DNA of 64,000 bases from Streptomyces sp. TLI_105 (GTDB taxonomy: Bacteria > Actinomycetota > Actinomycetes > Streptomycetales > Streptomycetaceae): positions 310,001-374,000 of the forward strand of contig NZ_FNSM01000001.1 of NCBI RefSeq assembly GCF_900105415.1. The letters are read 5' to 3'. A model generated the notes under the pieces. That model worked only from the letters and a program-made list of their open reading frames with translations. It had not been told where the DNA came from and made no database searches. The translations under genes were made by a program, and so were the position numbers. The number at the start of each line of letters is the position of its first letter. The first letter of the stretch is position 1. Positions 42,104 through 55,500 of the stretch are shown in pieces.

Positions 42104-43175
42104 ACGCCCGGGGCTCAGCGTCCGGCTGAGGCTCACCCTCAGCTACGCCGGATTCCTCGCCGTCGCCGGTGCTCTCCTGCTGGCCGTGGTGTGGGGGTTC
42201 CTGCTGCGTTACGTACCGGACAATCAGCAGGGCCTTCTGGGGATCTCGCCCAACCGCTACCTCCTCGTGCGCACCTTCGGCCCCGCCGCGGCCGTGGCGA
42301 TGGCCTTCCTGCTCGTCTTCGGCCTGGTCGGGGGATGGATCCTCGCGGGCCGGATGCTCGCGCCGCTCACGCGGATCACGGCCGCGGCGCGGACCGTCGG
42401 GAGCGGTTCGCTGTCCCACCGGATCCGCATGGAGGGGCGCCGGGACGAGTTCCGTGAACTCGCCGACACGTTCGACGCCATGCTCGAACGGCTGGAGTCG
42501 CACGTCGCCGAGCAGCAGAGGTTCGCCGCGAACGCCTCCCACGAACTGCGCACTCCCCTGGCCGTCTCGCAGGCGCTGCTCGACGTCGCCCGCAGGGATC
42601 CCACGCGGGACCGGGAGGAGCTCCTGGAGCGGCTGGCGGCCGTCAACGCGCGGTCGATCGGCCTCACCGAGGCCCTCCTCGTGCTCAGCCGCAGCGACCG
42701 GGGGGCCTTCGACCGCGAGAGCGTCGACCTCTCCCTCGTCGCGGAGGAGGCCGCCGAGACCCTGCTCCCCCTCGCCGAACAGCGCGGGATCACGCTCGAC
42801 GTCACCGGCGGAGCGGCTCGGACCAGTGGCTCCGCGGAGCTCCTGCTGCGGCTGGTGACGAACCTCGTCCAGAACGCCGTCGTGTACAACCTCCCCGCCG
42901 GCGGCACCGTGAAGGTCCACACCGAAACGCGGGGCGGGGCGAGCGTGGTGCGGGTCGAGAACACGGGCCGTCCGCTCCCGCCGGACCTGGTGCCGACTCT
43001 CACCGAGCCCTTCCGGCGCGGCACGGAGCGGGTGCGCACCGACGGGCACGCCGGCGTCGGTCTGGGCCTGGCGCTCGTGCACAGCATCGTCCGCGCCCAT
43101 GACGGGACCCTAGACCTCGTCCCCCGCCCCGGCGGCGGTCTCGTCGTCACGGTCCGGCTTCCCGGCATGCCGTAG
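42096..43175 (+). CDS. Sensor histidine kinase
   Basis: 359 residues. Two membrane helices (about 15-38 and 62-85) flank a very short outer loop of about 25 residues. A HAMP segment follows, then the H-box FAANASHELRTPLA with His149, an N-box VTNLVQNAVVYN, a G-box HAGVGLGLALVHSI and the terminal ATPase lobe. The short sensing loop suggests intramembrane sensing of envelope stress, in line with the adjacent VanZ-like protein. Confidence 0.95.
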   Translation: MSRRPGLSVRLRLTLSYAGFLAVAGALLLAVVWGFLLRYVPDNQQGLLGISPNRYLLVRTFGPAAAVAMAFLLVFGLVGGWILAGRMLAPLTRITAAARTVGSGSLSHRIRMEGRRDEFRELADTFDAMLERLESHVAEQQRFAANASHELRTPLAVSQALLDVARRDPTRDREELLERLAAVNARSIGLTEALLVLSRSDRGAFDRESVDLSLVAEEAAETLLPLAEQRGITLDVTGGAARTSGSAELLLRLVTNLVQNAVVYNLPAGGTVKVHTETRGGASVVRVENTGRPLPPDLVPTLTEPFRRGTERVRTDGHAGVGLGLALVHSIVRAHDGTLDLVPRPGGGLVVTVRLPGMP

Positions 43176-43466
43176 GCGTCGTTCCCGAGCACCGCCGCAC
43201 GACCTCCCGCGACCACGCGACCCACGTCCTGTGAGGTTCCTGTCGGGAATCCGGGCGCTGTCCCGGTCGAGTCACCGGAAAGCGGCGAACCGACGGGAGC
43301 ACCTCAGGAAGCACCGCATCGTCGCCCTCGGCGCCGGGTGTGCCGGGAAGCCGAAGCACCTGGGCGGCAAGGCCGCACGGATCAAGGCCGACATCCTCGG
43401 GATGTCGCTGTGGACCACCTCGCACCCGACCTTCGGCCTGCCCAGGCGCCGGCACCGCCTCACCGC

Positions 43467-43658
43467 CGCGCGCTCGTCAACGGCGCTCCCGCCATGCTCT
43501 TCGTCCTCGGCGACCGGGTGATCGGCTGCGTCACCTTCGACATCGTCGGCGGCAGGATCGCGACCGTGCGCGGCATCGCCGCGCCCGCCCGTCTCACCCG
43601 CCTCGGCGAGGCCTGGCGGCGGTGCGCACCGGACGTGCCGCTCGTCGCCCGGTGGTGA
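43467..43658 (+). pseudogene. C-terminal remnant of an ECF sigma factor with SnoaL-like domain (SigJ/ECF41 type)
   Basis: About 55 codons give VNGAPAMLFVLGDRVIGCVT followed by FDIVGGRIATVRGIAAPARL and a stop. This is the end of the SnoaL-like domain fused to ECF41 sigma factors. Nothing of the sigma regions survives upstream. The preceding 290 bases after the kinase contain no supported gene. Confidence 0.6.
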
Positions 43659-43686
43659 CGGCCGCGCCCCGCCGCCCCGTGGAGCG

Positions 43687-44874
43687 TCAGACGGTTCCCG
43701 TGGCGGCCGGGGCCCGCAGGGCGTCGGCGATGCCTCGGGCCAGGAACGGGATCCGGTGCGCGGGGACGCCCGCGATGTTGATGCGGCCCGCGGTCGTGCC
43801 GTAGATCCCGGACCGGCGGCGCATCCGGAGCATTCCCTCGGGGGTGAGGGGCAGCATCGAGAACATGCCCTTCTGCCGCCCGAGGGCGCTCGCCGCCTCC
43901 TCGTGGCCGAGGGCGCCCAGGTGGGCGACGAGGTCCGTCCGGTTGGCCGTGATGCGGTGGCGCATCGCGTCGAGTTCGGCGAGCCAGGCGGCCTTCAGGC
44001 GCTCGTCCTCCAGGACGGTGGCGACGACGGCGGCGCCGTGGTCGGGCGGCATGGAGTACAGGGTGCGGGCGGCGTTCTGGAGGGCGGTCTCGACGTGCCG
44101 GAGCGCCCGCGCCGAGGAGCCGACGACGACGGCGCAGCCGGTGCGGTCGCTGTAGAGGCCGAAGTTCTTGGAGCAGCTGACGGCGATCAGCACCTCCGGG
44201 AGCCGTTCGGCCAGCATCCGGGTCGGCCGCAGGTCGGCGTCGAGGCCGTCGCCGAGGCCGTGGTAGGCGAGGTCGACGAAGGGGACCCAGCCGTTCGTCG
44301 CGGCGAGTCCGGCGAGCTCTTCCCAGGTCTCGGGGGAGGGATCCGCTCCGGTGGGGTTGTGGCAGCAGCCCTGCAGCAGGACGACGTCGCCGGGACCCGC
44401 CTCGCGAAGGTCCTCCAGGAGTCCCGTGGCGTCGAGCCACCGGTAGGTGCGGACGGTGAGGCCCGCGCCTTCGAGGATGGGACGGTGGTTGACGTACGCG
44501 GGGTCGCTGATCCACACGGTGGTGCCGGGGCGCGTCTGCCGTACGAGGTCGGCGAGGAGGCGCAGGGCGCCGGTTCCGGCCACGGTCTGGACGGCCGTCG
44601 CCCGCGCGGTGAGGGCCTCGGTGCCGAGGACGGTGGTGAGCATGGCGCGGTTGAAGGCGGTGTTGCCCGACAGGCCGAGGTACTCCTTGGAGCCGGAGCG
44701 TTCCGCCAGGCGCATCTCGGCCTCCTTGACCGCCGCCATGACGGGGGTGACCCCGGTGTGGTCGCGGTAGACGCCGAGGACGAGGTCGAGGCGCTCGGGT
44801 CGCGGGTCCGCGGCGTACTCGGCGGTCAGGTCCCAGAGCGGGTCGGCGGGCGGGGCGGGGAGGAGCTCAAGCAT
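43687..44874 (-). CDS. Class I aspartate/aromatic aminotransferase
   Basis: 395 residues. PLP-binding features: the TGALRLLAD loop, ISDPAYVNH, the CCHNPTGADPS substrate/PLP motif with asparagine, VDLAYHGLGDGL and the Schiff-base lysine in VSCSKNFGLYSDRTG. The C-terminal arginine motif lies in GIYGTTAGRINIAG. This is the AspC/TyrB subgroup (Y.G..G....R near residue 65). Its start overlaps the stop of the EamA exporter gene by eight bases. With an Lrp regulator nearby, an amino-acid catabolism or export role is likely. Confidence 0.92.
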   Translation of the reverse strand: MLELLPAPPADPLWDLTAEYAADPRPERLDLVLGVYRDHTGVTPVMAAVKEAEMRLAERSGSKEYLGLSGNTAFNRAMLTTVLGTEALTARATAVQTVAGTGALRLLADLVRQTRPGTTVWISDPAYVNHRPILEGAGLTVRTYRWLDATGLLEDLREAGPGDVVLLQGCCHNPTGADPSPETWEELAGLAATNGWVPFVDLAYHGLGDGLDADLRPTRMLAERLPEVLIAVSCSKNFGLYSDRTGCAVVVGSSARALRHVETALQNAARTLYSMPPDHGAAVVATVLEDERLKAAWLAELDAMRHRITANRTDLVAHLGALGHEEAASALGRQKGMFSMLPLTPEGMLRMRRRSGIYGTTAGRINIAGVPAHRIPFLARGIADALRAPAATGTV

Positions 44875-45874
44875 CGGCGGAGACCTTGGTTCGGGAGCGT
44901 CGGCGTCCGTTGGCGAGCGCGACGCCGAGGGTGATGAGGGGGACGCCGATCATGACGGGCAGGGTCGGCGACTCGTCGAGGAGGGGCACGGCGAGCAGGA
45001 CGACGGCGACCGGGCTGAGGCTGCCGACGACGGAGCTGCGCTCGGGGCCGAGCCGGCGGATGGCGAACGCGTACATCAGCCCGGCGCAGAGGCCGACGCC
45101 CAGGCCCTGGACGACGAGGAAGAGCGCGATGTCGCCGCCGGCCGCGTGGGCGAGGCCGGTGGGCAGGACGCCGGTCAGCGTCAGCAGCGCGATGACGGCG
45201 AAGGAGGGCAGGCAGAGCAGGCCGATGGACCCGATCGGGTCGAGGTCCACCTCGCGCAGGCCCACGGTGTAGAGGGCCCACAGGCCGCTGGCGACGAGCA
45301 GCGTGCCCGTGCCGAGCAGGACGTCCGCGTCGAGGGCCGCGGTGTAGCGCCAGACCAGGGCCACGACGCCGGACACGATGAGGGCGAGGCCGGCCGCCTG
45401 GGTGCCGCGCGGGGCACTCTTGCCGCCCGCGACCATGAGGGCGGAGACGAACAGCGGGACCATGCCGGGCACGATCGCCCCGACGAACGCGGCGGAGGTC
45501 AGCGAGCCGCCGTACATGGCGGCGAGGAAGAACGGGACCCCCGCACCACAGATGATCTTGGCCGCGGGACCGAACCGCACGGCGGCCAGTCGGCGCCTGC
45601 GCCGCCACAGCGCGGGCGCCAGGACCACCAGGGGCACGCCGAAGCGCAGCAGCGCGGCGTCGGCGGGCAGCAGCGTGGAGGCGCTCAGGGCGCGGGCGCT
45701 GAGCGCGAAGGCGGCCCAGACGGCCACGGTGAGGAGCAGCGCGAGCATGCCCACGGCCTGCGGGGAGGGCCCCCGGAGCCGACCGGTGCGGGGCTTCCCG
45801 TCGTGCCCCTCGGGCGGAGTGCGCGTGTCCCGCGCCTCCCCCGTTCTCGCCCCCACCGATTGTGTTGCGGCCAC
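44867..45874 (-). CDS. EamA-type (DMT) transporter, probable amino-acid or metabolite exporter
   Basis: 335 residues from a GTG. A 40-residue hydrophilic N-terminus precedes about ten membrane helices in two EamA repeats (LLLTVAVWAAFALSARAL ... PLVVLAPALW; and ALYTVGLREVDLDPIGSIG ... VVLLAVPLLDESPTLP). It is the first gene of a two-gene operon with the aminotransferase and divergent from an Lrp/AsnC regulator, an arrangement seen for amino-acid exporters. Confidence 0.9.
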   Translation of the reverse strand: MAATQSVGARTGEARDTRTPPEGHDGKPRTGRLRGPSPQAVGMLALLLTVAVWAAFALSARALSASTLLPADAALLRFGVPLVVLAPALWRRRRRLAAVRFGPAAKIICGAGVPFFLAAMYGGSLTSAAFVGAIVPGMVPLFVSALMVAGGKSAPRGTQAAGLALIVSGVVALVWRYTAALDADVLLGTGTLLVASGLWALYTVGLREVDLDPIGSIGLLCLPSFAVIALLTLTGVLPTGLAHAAGGDIALFLVVQGLGVGLCAGLMYAFAIRRLGPERSSVVGSLSPVAVVLLAVPLLDESPTLPVMIGVPLITLGVALANGRRRSRTKVSADA

Positions 45875-45974
45875 CGGCCGTTCCTCCCTCTCGAAGCCGT
45901 TCGGGCGGAGCCGATGCCCGGCTCATCCCCAGGGAGCAACGCTAGACCTTGGAGCGGGGCAGATGATTGCCAGT

Positions 45975-45991
45975 TATGCCCCTCAGGCATA
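45975..45991. promoter_or_regulatory. Inverted repeat between lrp-type gene and exporter operon
   Basis: TATGCC-CCTCA-GGCATA is a 6+5+6 palindrome centred 50 bases upstream of the Lrp start. It may be the Lrp site that controls both divergent units. A second short palindrome, GCAGAATCTGC, lies near 46000. Confidence 0.5.
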
Positions 45992-46032
45992 GCGTGGGGG
46001 CAGAATCTGCCAAGATCTGTAAAGGAGAGCCG

Positions 46033-46530
46033 ATGGACGCCGTGGACTTCCAGATCGTCCATGAGCTGCAGACGGACGGCCGCCTGTCGAACCAGGACCT
46101 CGCCGACCGGATCAGGCTGTCCCCCTCCCCCTGTCTGCGCCGGGTGCGCCGGCTCGAGGAGTCGGGGCTGATCGGCGGCTACACGGCCACCGTCGACCAG
46201 GTCGCCTTCGGTCTGCCGATCACCGTCTTCGTACGGATCCGCCTGGAGCGGCACACGGCCGAGGCGGTGAACGTGTTCGAGCAGCACGTCGGCCTCATCG
46301 ACCACATCCAGGACTGCTATCTGATGGCCGGCAGCAGCGACTACCTGCTCAGGGTGGTCATCGAGAGCCTGGAGGCGTACGAGGCGCTCGTCCGCACCCG
46401 GATCCACGCCATCCCGGGCATCGCGTCGATCGAGTCGAGCTTCGCCTTCGGCAGCGTCAAGCAGTCCAGGGTCTACCCGCGGCCGGGCGTCCCGTCCCGC
46501 CCGCGTGCCGCCGGCGGCACGGCCGGATGA
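46033..46530 (+). CDS. Lrp/AsnC-family transcriptional regulator
   Basis: 165 residues with AAAGGAG before the ATG. The HTH spans FQIVHELQTDGRLSNQDLAD and LSPSPCLRRVRRLEESGLI. The RAM ligand-binding domain follows (VFVRIRLERH, YLMAGSSDYLLRVV with the G-x-x-D-Y motif, SSFAFGSVKQS). It probably senses an amino acid and controls the divergent exporter-aminotransferase operon. Confidence 0.94.
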   Translation: MDAVDFQIVHELQTDGRLSNQDLADRIRLSPSPCLRRVRRLEESGLIGGYTATVDQVAFGLPITVFVRIRLERHTAEAVNVFEQHVGLIDHIQDCYLMAGSSDYLLRVVIESLEAYEALVRTRIHAIPGIASIESSFAFGSVKQSRVYPRPGVPSRPRAAGGTAG

Positions 46531-46715
46531 GGCATGGCCGGGGGCGATGATCGATGTCACTGCCACGCGATCTTCAGCAGGCCGCGGCACAGCCCGTAGC
46601 GTGGCCGTAACGAGCCGGGCGCGACGCGGGCGAGTGGCGCGCCGAGAGCGGTGCGCACGCGCGGGACCGGTCGCCGACCCGTCGTGCTCGTCACCGGCAA
46701 GGTGAAGGGATCAGG

Positions 46716-50086
<3,371 letters not shown>

Positions 50087-50090
<4 letters not shown>

Positions 50091-50107
50091 GTTCTGTCCG
50101 GCGGATC
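50087..50107 (+). repeat. Left terminal inverted repeat of the IS5-type element
   Basis: CTAG followed by GTTCTGTCCGGCGGATC. It is the exact reverse complement of the right end. CTAG is the probable target duplication and overlaps the pyc stop codon. Confidence 0.92.
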
Positions 50108-50138
50108 TTAACGGGTCACACCGCAGTAGGCTGGGGCG

Positions 50139-50866
50139 GTGCTGCTCCCCACCCTCCCGCGCACCCGCCTGCGTTCCTCCGATCAGCCGGCTATCGACAC
50201 GCCATTCGGCCCGCTGACCTTCACTACGACGATTGGGAACACCAGCCTTCCGCTGCAGCCGGATGAGCTGTTCCAACTTCCGGGCGACTGCACGCTCGCC
50301 CGCTGGGTAACTCCCGGGGCCCGCGTCGAGCTGCTGCTGACCCCGTACGATCCCGAGCTCGACCCCGAGAACTGGGGGCCACTGATCGACTGCCGTGCGG
50401 CAGTCTGGCGAATCGACGCCTTCACGCCGCTCGGGCGAGTGCAGTTCTCGGCAGGGCTTCCGGAGGGTGCAGACGGAGGGTACGACGGGGGGGCAGGCGC
50501 TGGCAGCTATTACGGTGGAGGACGAGACGATCCGGCTCACTGTCGGAGGCAGTGACGAGGAGGCGATCTGCGGGGCCGCCGACGCAGGAGAGGTACCCCG
50601 GCGGTGGGCTGCGCTGATCGACGAGGTACACAACCACTCGTTCAGCACGTGGGGCGTGGACCTATGGTCACTACCACGGCATGTCCTGGACGCTGCCCCC
50701 GCTGGAGGCCGGCGACCACTGTGAACTCCCCGTAGTTGCAGCCTGGGCCCCGGTCACCGAGGAGAGTGCGAACACCTGGTACGCCGTCATGCCATCGCCA
50801 ACGGTGCTGCTGAGGCAGGTCACTGCCGAGCCGGCGAAGCAGGCCGATACTCCGGACGCGGGCTGA
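50139..50866 (+). pseudogene. Frameshifted hypothetical passenger gene inside the IS
   Basis: Three frames together make a continuous protein of about 240 residues: first TPFGPLTFTTTIGNTSLPLQ and TLARWVTPGARVELLLTPYD, then AAITVEDETIRLTVGGSDEE and WAALIDEVHNHSFSTWGVD, finally YHGMSWTLPPLEAGDHCELP. The first shift (+1) falls in a run of seven G at 50487-50493, the second at about 50662. I do not recognise the family. Its stop directly abuts the stop of the convergent transposase gene. Two small shifts could also be sequencing errors. Confidence 0.65.
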
Positions 50867-51748
50867 TCACGGTCTGAGCCAGAGGCGTATCGACGCGACG
50901 GTGACGGTGCCGTGGAAGACGTAGGCACGCTTGTCATACCGCGTCGCGACGGCCCTGGAGTGCTTGAGTCGGTTGATCGTCCGCTCGACCTCGTTCCGGC
51001 GCCTGTACATCTCCTTATCGAAACCCGCAGGCCGGCCTCCTCGGCTGCCGCGGCGCCGGCGGTTGGCCCGCTGGTCCTTCGGCTCCGGGATGGTGTGCTT
51101 GATCTGGCGTCTACGCAGGTAGCGGCGATTGCGGCGGGAGCTGTACGCCTTGTCGCCGCCGAGGTGGCCGGGGCGGGTGCGCGGATGCCCGCCGCTCGGG
51201 CGCTTGACCCTGATGCGTTCAAGGACCGGGATCAGCTGTGGGCTGTCGCCCCACTGACCGGGCGTGATCAGCATGGCCAGGGGACGGCGGCCGCCTTCCC
51301 CGGCAAGGTGGATCTTGGAAGTGAGGCCGCCACGGGACCGGCCGAGTCCTTCGTCGGGGCGGTGTTGCCGAGGTGTTGATCTCCGCTTCGGGATCCTGGG
51401 TGTCCTGCGCGGCGCACCGGCAGCATGCTGGTGGGCCCGGCACGAGGTGGAGTCCACGCCCACCATGCTCCAGTCGATGCGCCCCTGAGAGTCCGCCTCG
51501 GCCTGAACGGTCTGGAGGATCCTTTCCCAAGTGCCGTCCGCCGACCACCGGCGGTGGCGCTCGTACAGGGTCTTCCAGTTCCCGAACCGCTCCGGCAGGT
51601 CCCGCCACGGGACACCCGTGCGGACCCGGAACAGGATCCCGTTGATCACCATCCGGTGATCAGTCCAACGTCCGCCACGGCACCCGGTCTTCGGTAGATG
51701 TGGTGCCAGTTGCGCCCACTCGTCGTTCGTAAGATCACCCCGCCCCAC
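50867..51748 (-). CDS. IS5-family DDE transposase
   Basis: 293 residues and apparently intact; the start could be nine bases further upstream. N-terminal DUF4096-like HTH block: LTNDEWAQLAPHLPKTG, RTGVPWRDLPERFGNWKTLY. The DDE residues are in VGVDSTSCRAHQ, LGGDKAYSSRRNRRYL and RRRNEVERTINRLKHSRA. The gene starts about 33 bases inside the right terminal repeat. It may be active since no interruption is seen. Confidence 0.93.
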   Translation of the reverse strand: MGRGDLTNDEWAQLAPHLPKTGCRGGRWTDHRMVINGILFRVRTGVPWRDLPERFGNWKTLYERHRRWSADGTWERILQTVQAEADSQGRIDWSMVGVDSTSCRAHQHAAGAPRRTPRIPKRRSTPRQHRPDEGLGRSRGGLTSKIHLAGEGGRRPLAMLITPGQWGDSPQLIPVLERIRVKRPSGGHPRTRPGHLGGDKAYSSRRNRRYLRRRQIKHTIPEPKDQRANRRRRGSRGGRPAGFDKEMYRRRNEVERTINRLKHSRAVATRYDKRAYVFHGTVTVASIRLWLRP

Positions 51749-51780
51749 GACCAACACAATGGTCCATGGGGCGATCACAT

Positions 51781-51801
51781 GATCCGCCGGACAGAACCTA
51801 G
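51781..51801 (-). repeat. Right terminal inverted repeat of the IS5-type element
   Basis: Exact reverse complement of the left end, with the outer CTAG at 51798-51801 as the second target copy. Confidence 0.92.
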
Positions 51802-51851
51802 GCCGGAAGGCGGCCGGGACGCCGAACGAGGCGTCCCGGCCGCCTTCCGGC
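51802..51851 (+). terminator. 22-bp terminator hairpin, originally that of pyc
   Basis: Two perfect 22-base arms (51802-51823 and 51830-51851) flank a six-base loop GAACGA. The hairpin begins directly after the IS and would have followed the pyc stop codon immediately before insertion. Confidence 0.88.
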
Positions 51852-52156
51852 ACGGAACGGGGGCGGGGCCGTCTCGTCCCACCGCCTCCGAGCCCGGCGG
51901 TTCCGGCCGCGGCCGGAACCCGTGGCCTCTCCGGCGGGGGGCCTCGGCGCCGACGTGCTGCAGAAGAAGCGGAGTGCGGCCGTCGCTGTGGCTCCCGTAC
52001 GTCCCGGTGTCGGTGCCGGGCCGTGGGCAGCCGGAGGGAGGTCATGCATTAGGCCCACTCCGTCATGCGGCATGCTCCCGATCCTGTGAGGCTGGCCGGG
52101 ACCGGGCGCGGGCCCGCGCGCGGCCGCCGGCGTGTGTGACAAGCGGAGGAGGAACC
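51852..52156. other. Intergenic region upstream of the protease/STAND operon
   Basis: About 300 bases with no supported gene. A leftward frame includes SDGRTPLLLQHVGAEAP, which slightly recalls an ankyrin-like fragment but has no further support. The operon promoter should lie near 52030-52140. Confidence 0.35.
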
Positions 52157-52516
52157 GTGGCACCTCTCGCTCGGATTCCACTGGAGGGCGGCGGCTGCGT
52201 CCTGGTCGAGGCCCCGGCCACCACGGAGGGGCCGGTGAAGGCCGGCCGCATCGGTGATGCGATCCATGACCTGCCGGAGACACTGCAGGAGGCGCTCGGG
52301 CCGGTCACGGCGGCGGCGCGCGTGGCCCTCGACCAACTGCGCAAAGCCCGCCCGGACGACATCACGGTGCAGTTCGGCATCGACCTCTCGGTTGCGGCCG
52401 GGGCCGTGATCACCAAGACCGGTGCCGGCTGTCACCTGATGGTGACCGTGGCGTGGAAAGGAAGCGATTCCGGCCATCCTCGCGCCGCGTCCGAGGAACC
52501 GGAGCAGCCGACGTGA
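52157..52516 (+). CDS. Trypsin-co-occurring domain protein (CU044_2847/trypco1-type)
   Basis: 119 residues, GTG start with GGAGGAACC. The pattern IPLEGGGCVLVEAPATTEG, then LPETLQEALGPVTAAARVAL and DDITVQFGIDLSVAAGAVIT, then HLMVTVAWKG, matches the small domain that accompanies trypsin-like peptidases in actinobacterial conflict systems. Its stop overlaps the next start by four bases (GTGA). It may act as a recognition or regulatory partner of the protease domain next door. Confidence 0.82.
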   Translation: MAPLARIPLEGGGCVLVEAPATTEGPVKAGRIGDAIHDLPETLQEALGPVTAAARVALDQLRKARPDDITVQFGIDLSVAAGAVITKTGAGCHLMVTVAWKGSDSGHPRAASEEPEQPT

Positions 52517-55500
52517 CCGGCTCGCACGCCCCGGGTCCGGGACATGACGACGGTCGTACGCCAGGACTGCCGGCCGCCGTGGCCCAGGTCCTGCGGCCTG
52601 ACGGGACGGTGGCCGGGACGGGCTTCCTGGTGGCCCAGGACATCCTGCTCACCTGCGCGCACGTCGTCCAGGCCGCGGAAAGCGGACCCGGTGAGCAGGT
52701 GCGGCTGGCTTTCCCCCATGCCCAGGGCGCACCCCGGATGGAGGGGCACGTCCTAGACGGACCGTGGCGTGCCCCTGAAGGGGACGACGTGGCCGTCGTC
52801 CGGCTGACCGTCGTCCCGGCGGCGGTGACGCCGCTGCCGTTGGGCTCCGCGGCGGGCTGCCGGGGCCATCGGCTGAGCTCGTTCGGTTTCCCTGCCCAGG
52901 CACCGCTGGAGGGGCACTTCGGCTACGGAGTGGCGGGGGATCTGCTGCCGGCCACCCGGAGCAGGGGCGCGCATCTGCAGCTCACGGCGGCCAACGACCT
53001 CACCACCGGCTTCAGCGGCGGGCCGGTGCTCGACGAGGTGACCGGTCTGGTCATCGGCATGATCACCGAAATCACCGCTCCCGACGCGTACGAGAGGGGG
53101 CAGGGCATCGCCTACGCCACGCCGACGCAGGTGTTGCGGGAAGTGTGGCCGGACCTGGCCGAGCAGGAGGTCTGCCCCTATCGGGGACTGGAGCCGTTCA
53201 CCGAGGAGCACGCCCAGTGGTTCGAGGGCCGGCACGAGGCGCTGCGCCAGGTACTGGCGAACCTGGCCCGCCGGCAGCGGCTGACGCTGCTGCTCGGGCC
53301 GTCCGGCTCGGGCAAGTCGTCGCTGATCCGGGCCGGCGTCCTGCGGGCGCTCGCCGCGGGCGAGGTGCCGGGAAGCGACCGGTGGCCGCACGTCCTGGCC
53401 CGGCCGATGCGGGACCTGCCTGCCGAACTCGAGCGCGCGGGCCTGCCGGGAGCCGCCTCCGACGGACTCGCCGCAGCCGTGACCCGCAGGCTGACGGCCG
53501 AGGCCGCCCATCACCGCATCGTGCTGGTCATCGACCAGTTCGAGGAGTTCCTCACCCAACCGCCGGGAGGCGGGGACGACCATCGGCCGGCGGTCGCGGA
53601 CCAGATCGTGGAGGCGGCCGCCACGCACTCCGGCCTCGACGTGATCCTGATCATGCGCGACGACTTCTACCCGCAGCTGGCCGCCCTGGCCCCTCGGCTG
53701 CTGGACGCCGCGATGCCGGGACTCGTCAACGTGCCCGGGACGCTGAGCCAGGCGGACCTGGAAGACATCATCACCCTGCCTGCCCGGGACGTCGGAATCC
53801 ACTTCCAGCCGGGGCTGTCCGAGCAGATCGTCAGCGACGTCCTGGCCACCACTCCCGAAGGGGCCGCGGCCCGCCAGGCGCCCGTGACGGTGCTCCCGTT
53901 GCTCGAGCTGACGCTCAGCCAGCTGTGGGAGCGGCGCCACGACGGGTACCTCACCCACGATGCCTACCGGCGCATCGGGGCAGTCACCGGAAGCCTGACC
54001 ACGTGGTGCGACACCGCTCTGGATCGGCTGCGTCCCGACCAGCTGCCCACCGCGCGGCGCATGCTGACCTCCCTCGTACGTCCTGCGGACCCCCGACACC
54101 AGGTACCCGCCATCCGGGCGCAGATCCCCCTCGTGGAGCTGCGCGAGCTGGCCACAGGCCCCGGCGAAGCACCTGACGGTGACACGGACGTCGACGAGGT
54201 GCTGGCCGTCCTCACCCGCCATCGCATCATCACCACCCAGACGGTTCACGACCACCACCGTCCCGACGCCCCGCCGGGGCAGCCGGTGGCCGAACTCATC
54301 CATGACGCGCTCATCCGCGACTGGGGCGCACTGCGCGAGTGGGTCGCCCAGGACCACCGTTTCCAGGAATGGCTCGACCACGCCCGGGAACGGCGTGACC
54401 GCTGGGCCGAGAAGGCCGACCCGGGAGACCTGCTCGGGGGAACGGCCCTCGCTGAGGGTCTCGACTGGTCGCAGAGGCGTCGTCTGCCGGGTGACATCGC
54501 TGCTTTTCTCACCGCGAGCAACGATCGCCAGCGGGCGGTGATCCGGCGCAGCAGACGCCTCAACATGGTCCTGGCCTCCGTGCTCGTCCTCGCGCTCGCC
54601 GCGGCGGGCGGGGCCCTGTGGCAGTGGCGCTCGGCGGTCTCCGCACGGCAGTCGGCGCTCTCCCGGCAACTCGCCGTCGAATCCAATCTGGTCATGACCT
54701 CGAACCCCGAGCTCGCCTCACTGCTGGCCGTCCAGGCCTACCGCACCAGCCCCACTCGCGAATCCTTCGAAAGCCTGCAGTCCGCCGCGGCCCTTCCGGC
54801 GCATCGGCGCCTGGCCGGTCACACCCGCGCGGTGACCTCGGTGACGTTCAGCCCCGACGGCCGCACCGCCGCCAGTGCCGGTTCCGACGGGACCGTTCGG
54901 CTGTGGGACGTCGCCACCGGCAAGAGCCGTACCACCTTGACCGGGCACTCCGACACGGTGTTCCAGGTGGCGTTCAGCCCCGACGGCCGCACCCTCGCCA
55001 CCGGCAGCGCCGACCGCACGGCGCGACTCTGGGACGTGGCCACCGGTGCCACGCGTGCCACCCTGATCGCGCACGCCGCCCCAGTGAACTCGGTGGCGTT
55101 CAGCCCCGACGGCCGCACCCTCGCCACCGGCAGCGCCGACCGCACGGCGCGACTCTGGGACGTGGCCACGGGCACGACCCGCACGACGCTGGCCGGGCAC
55201 AAGGACCAGGTGTACTCGGTGGCGTTCAGCCCCGACGGCCGCACCCTCGCCACCGGCAGTTGGGACACCACCGTGCGGCTGTGGGACGGGGCCAGCGGAG
55301 AGTTCCGCAAGAGCTTGGCCGAACACAAAGGACAGGTGTACTCGGTGGCCTTCGCTCCCGACGGCCGCACCCTCGCCACCGGCAGCACCGACGGGACGGC
55401 GGTGCTGTGGAACGTCCCTGCGGGCACGGTCCGCACCACGCTGGCCGGGCACGCCGGCGAGGTGCTCTCGGTGGCGTTCGGTCCCGACGGCCGCACCCTC

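Larger units (their letters stand above)
50091..51797. mobile_element. IS5-type element with a passenger gene (about 1.7 kb)
   Basis: Perfect terminal inverted repeats (17 bp, 21 bp with the CTAG on both sides) bound a unit that carries one transposase and a 730-base decayed gene in convergent orientation. Removing the element joins the pyc stop to the pyc terminator through a single CTAG, which supports a 4-bp target duplication. Ordinary IS5-type elements are about 0.85-1.2 kb with only the transposase. The extra DNA is thus unusual. Alternatively the left end derives from a different copy. Confidence 0.85.

Noticed and set aside
43231..43466. Possible coding remnants between the kinase and the sigma-factor remnant
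   Set aside because: Peptides in all frames lack recognisable motifs; only the later 190 bases match a family.
51798..52283. Leftward frame with ankyrin-like words upstream of the trypsin-co-occurring gene
   Set aside because: Only one short motif-like stretch, and the frame overlaps the pyc terminator and the start of the next gene.
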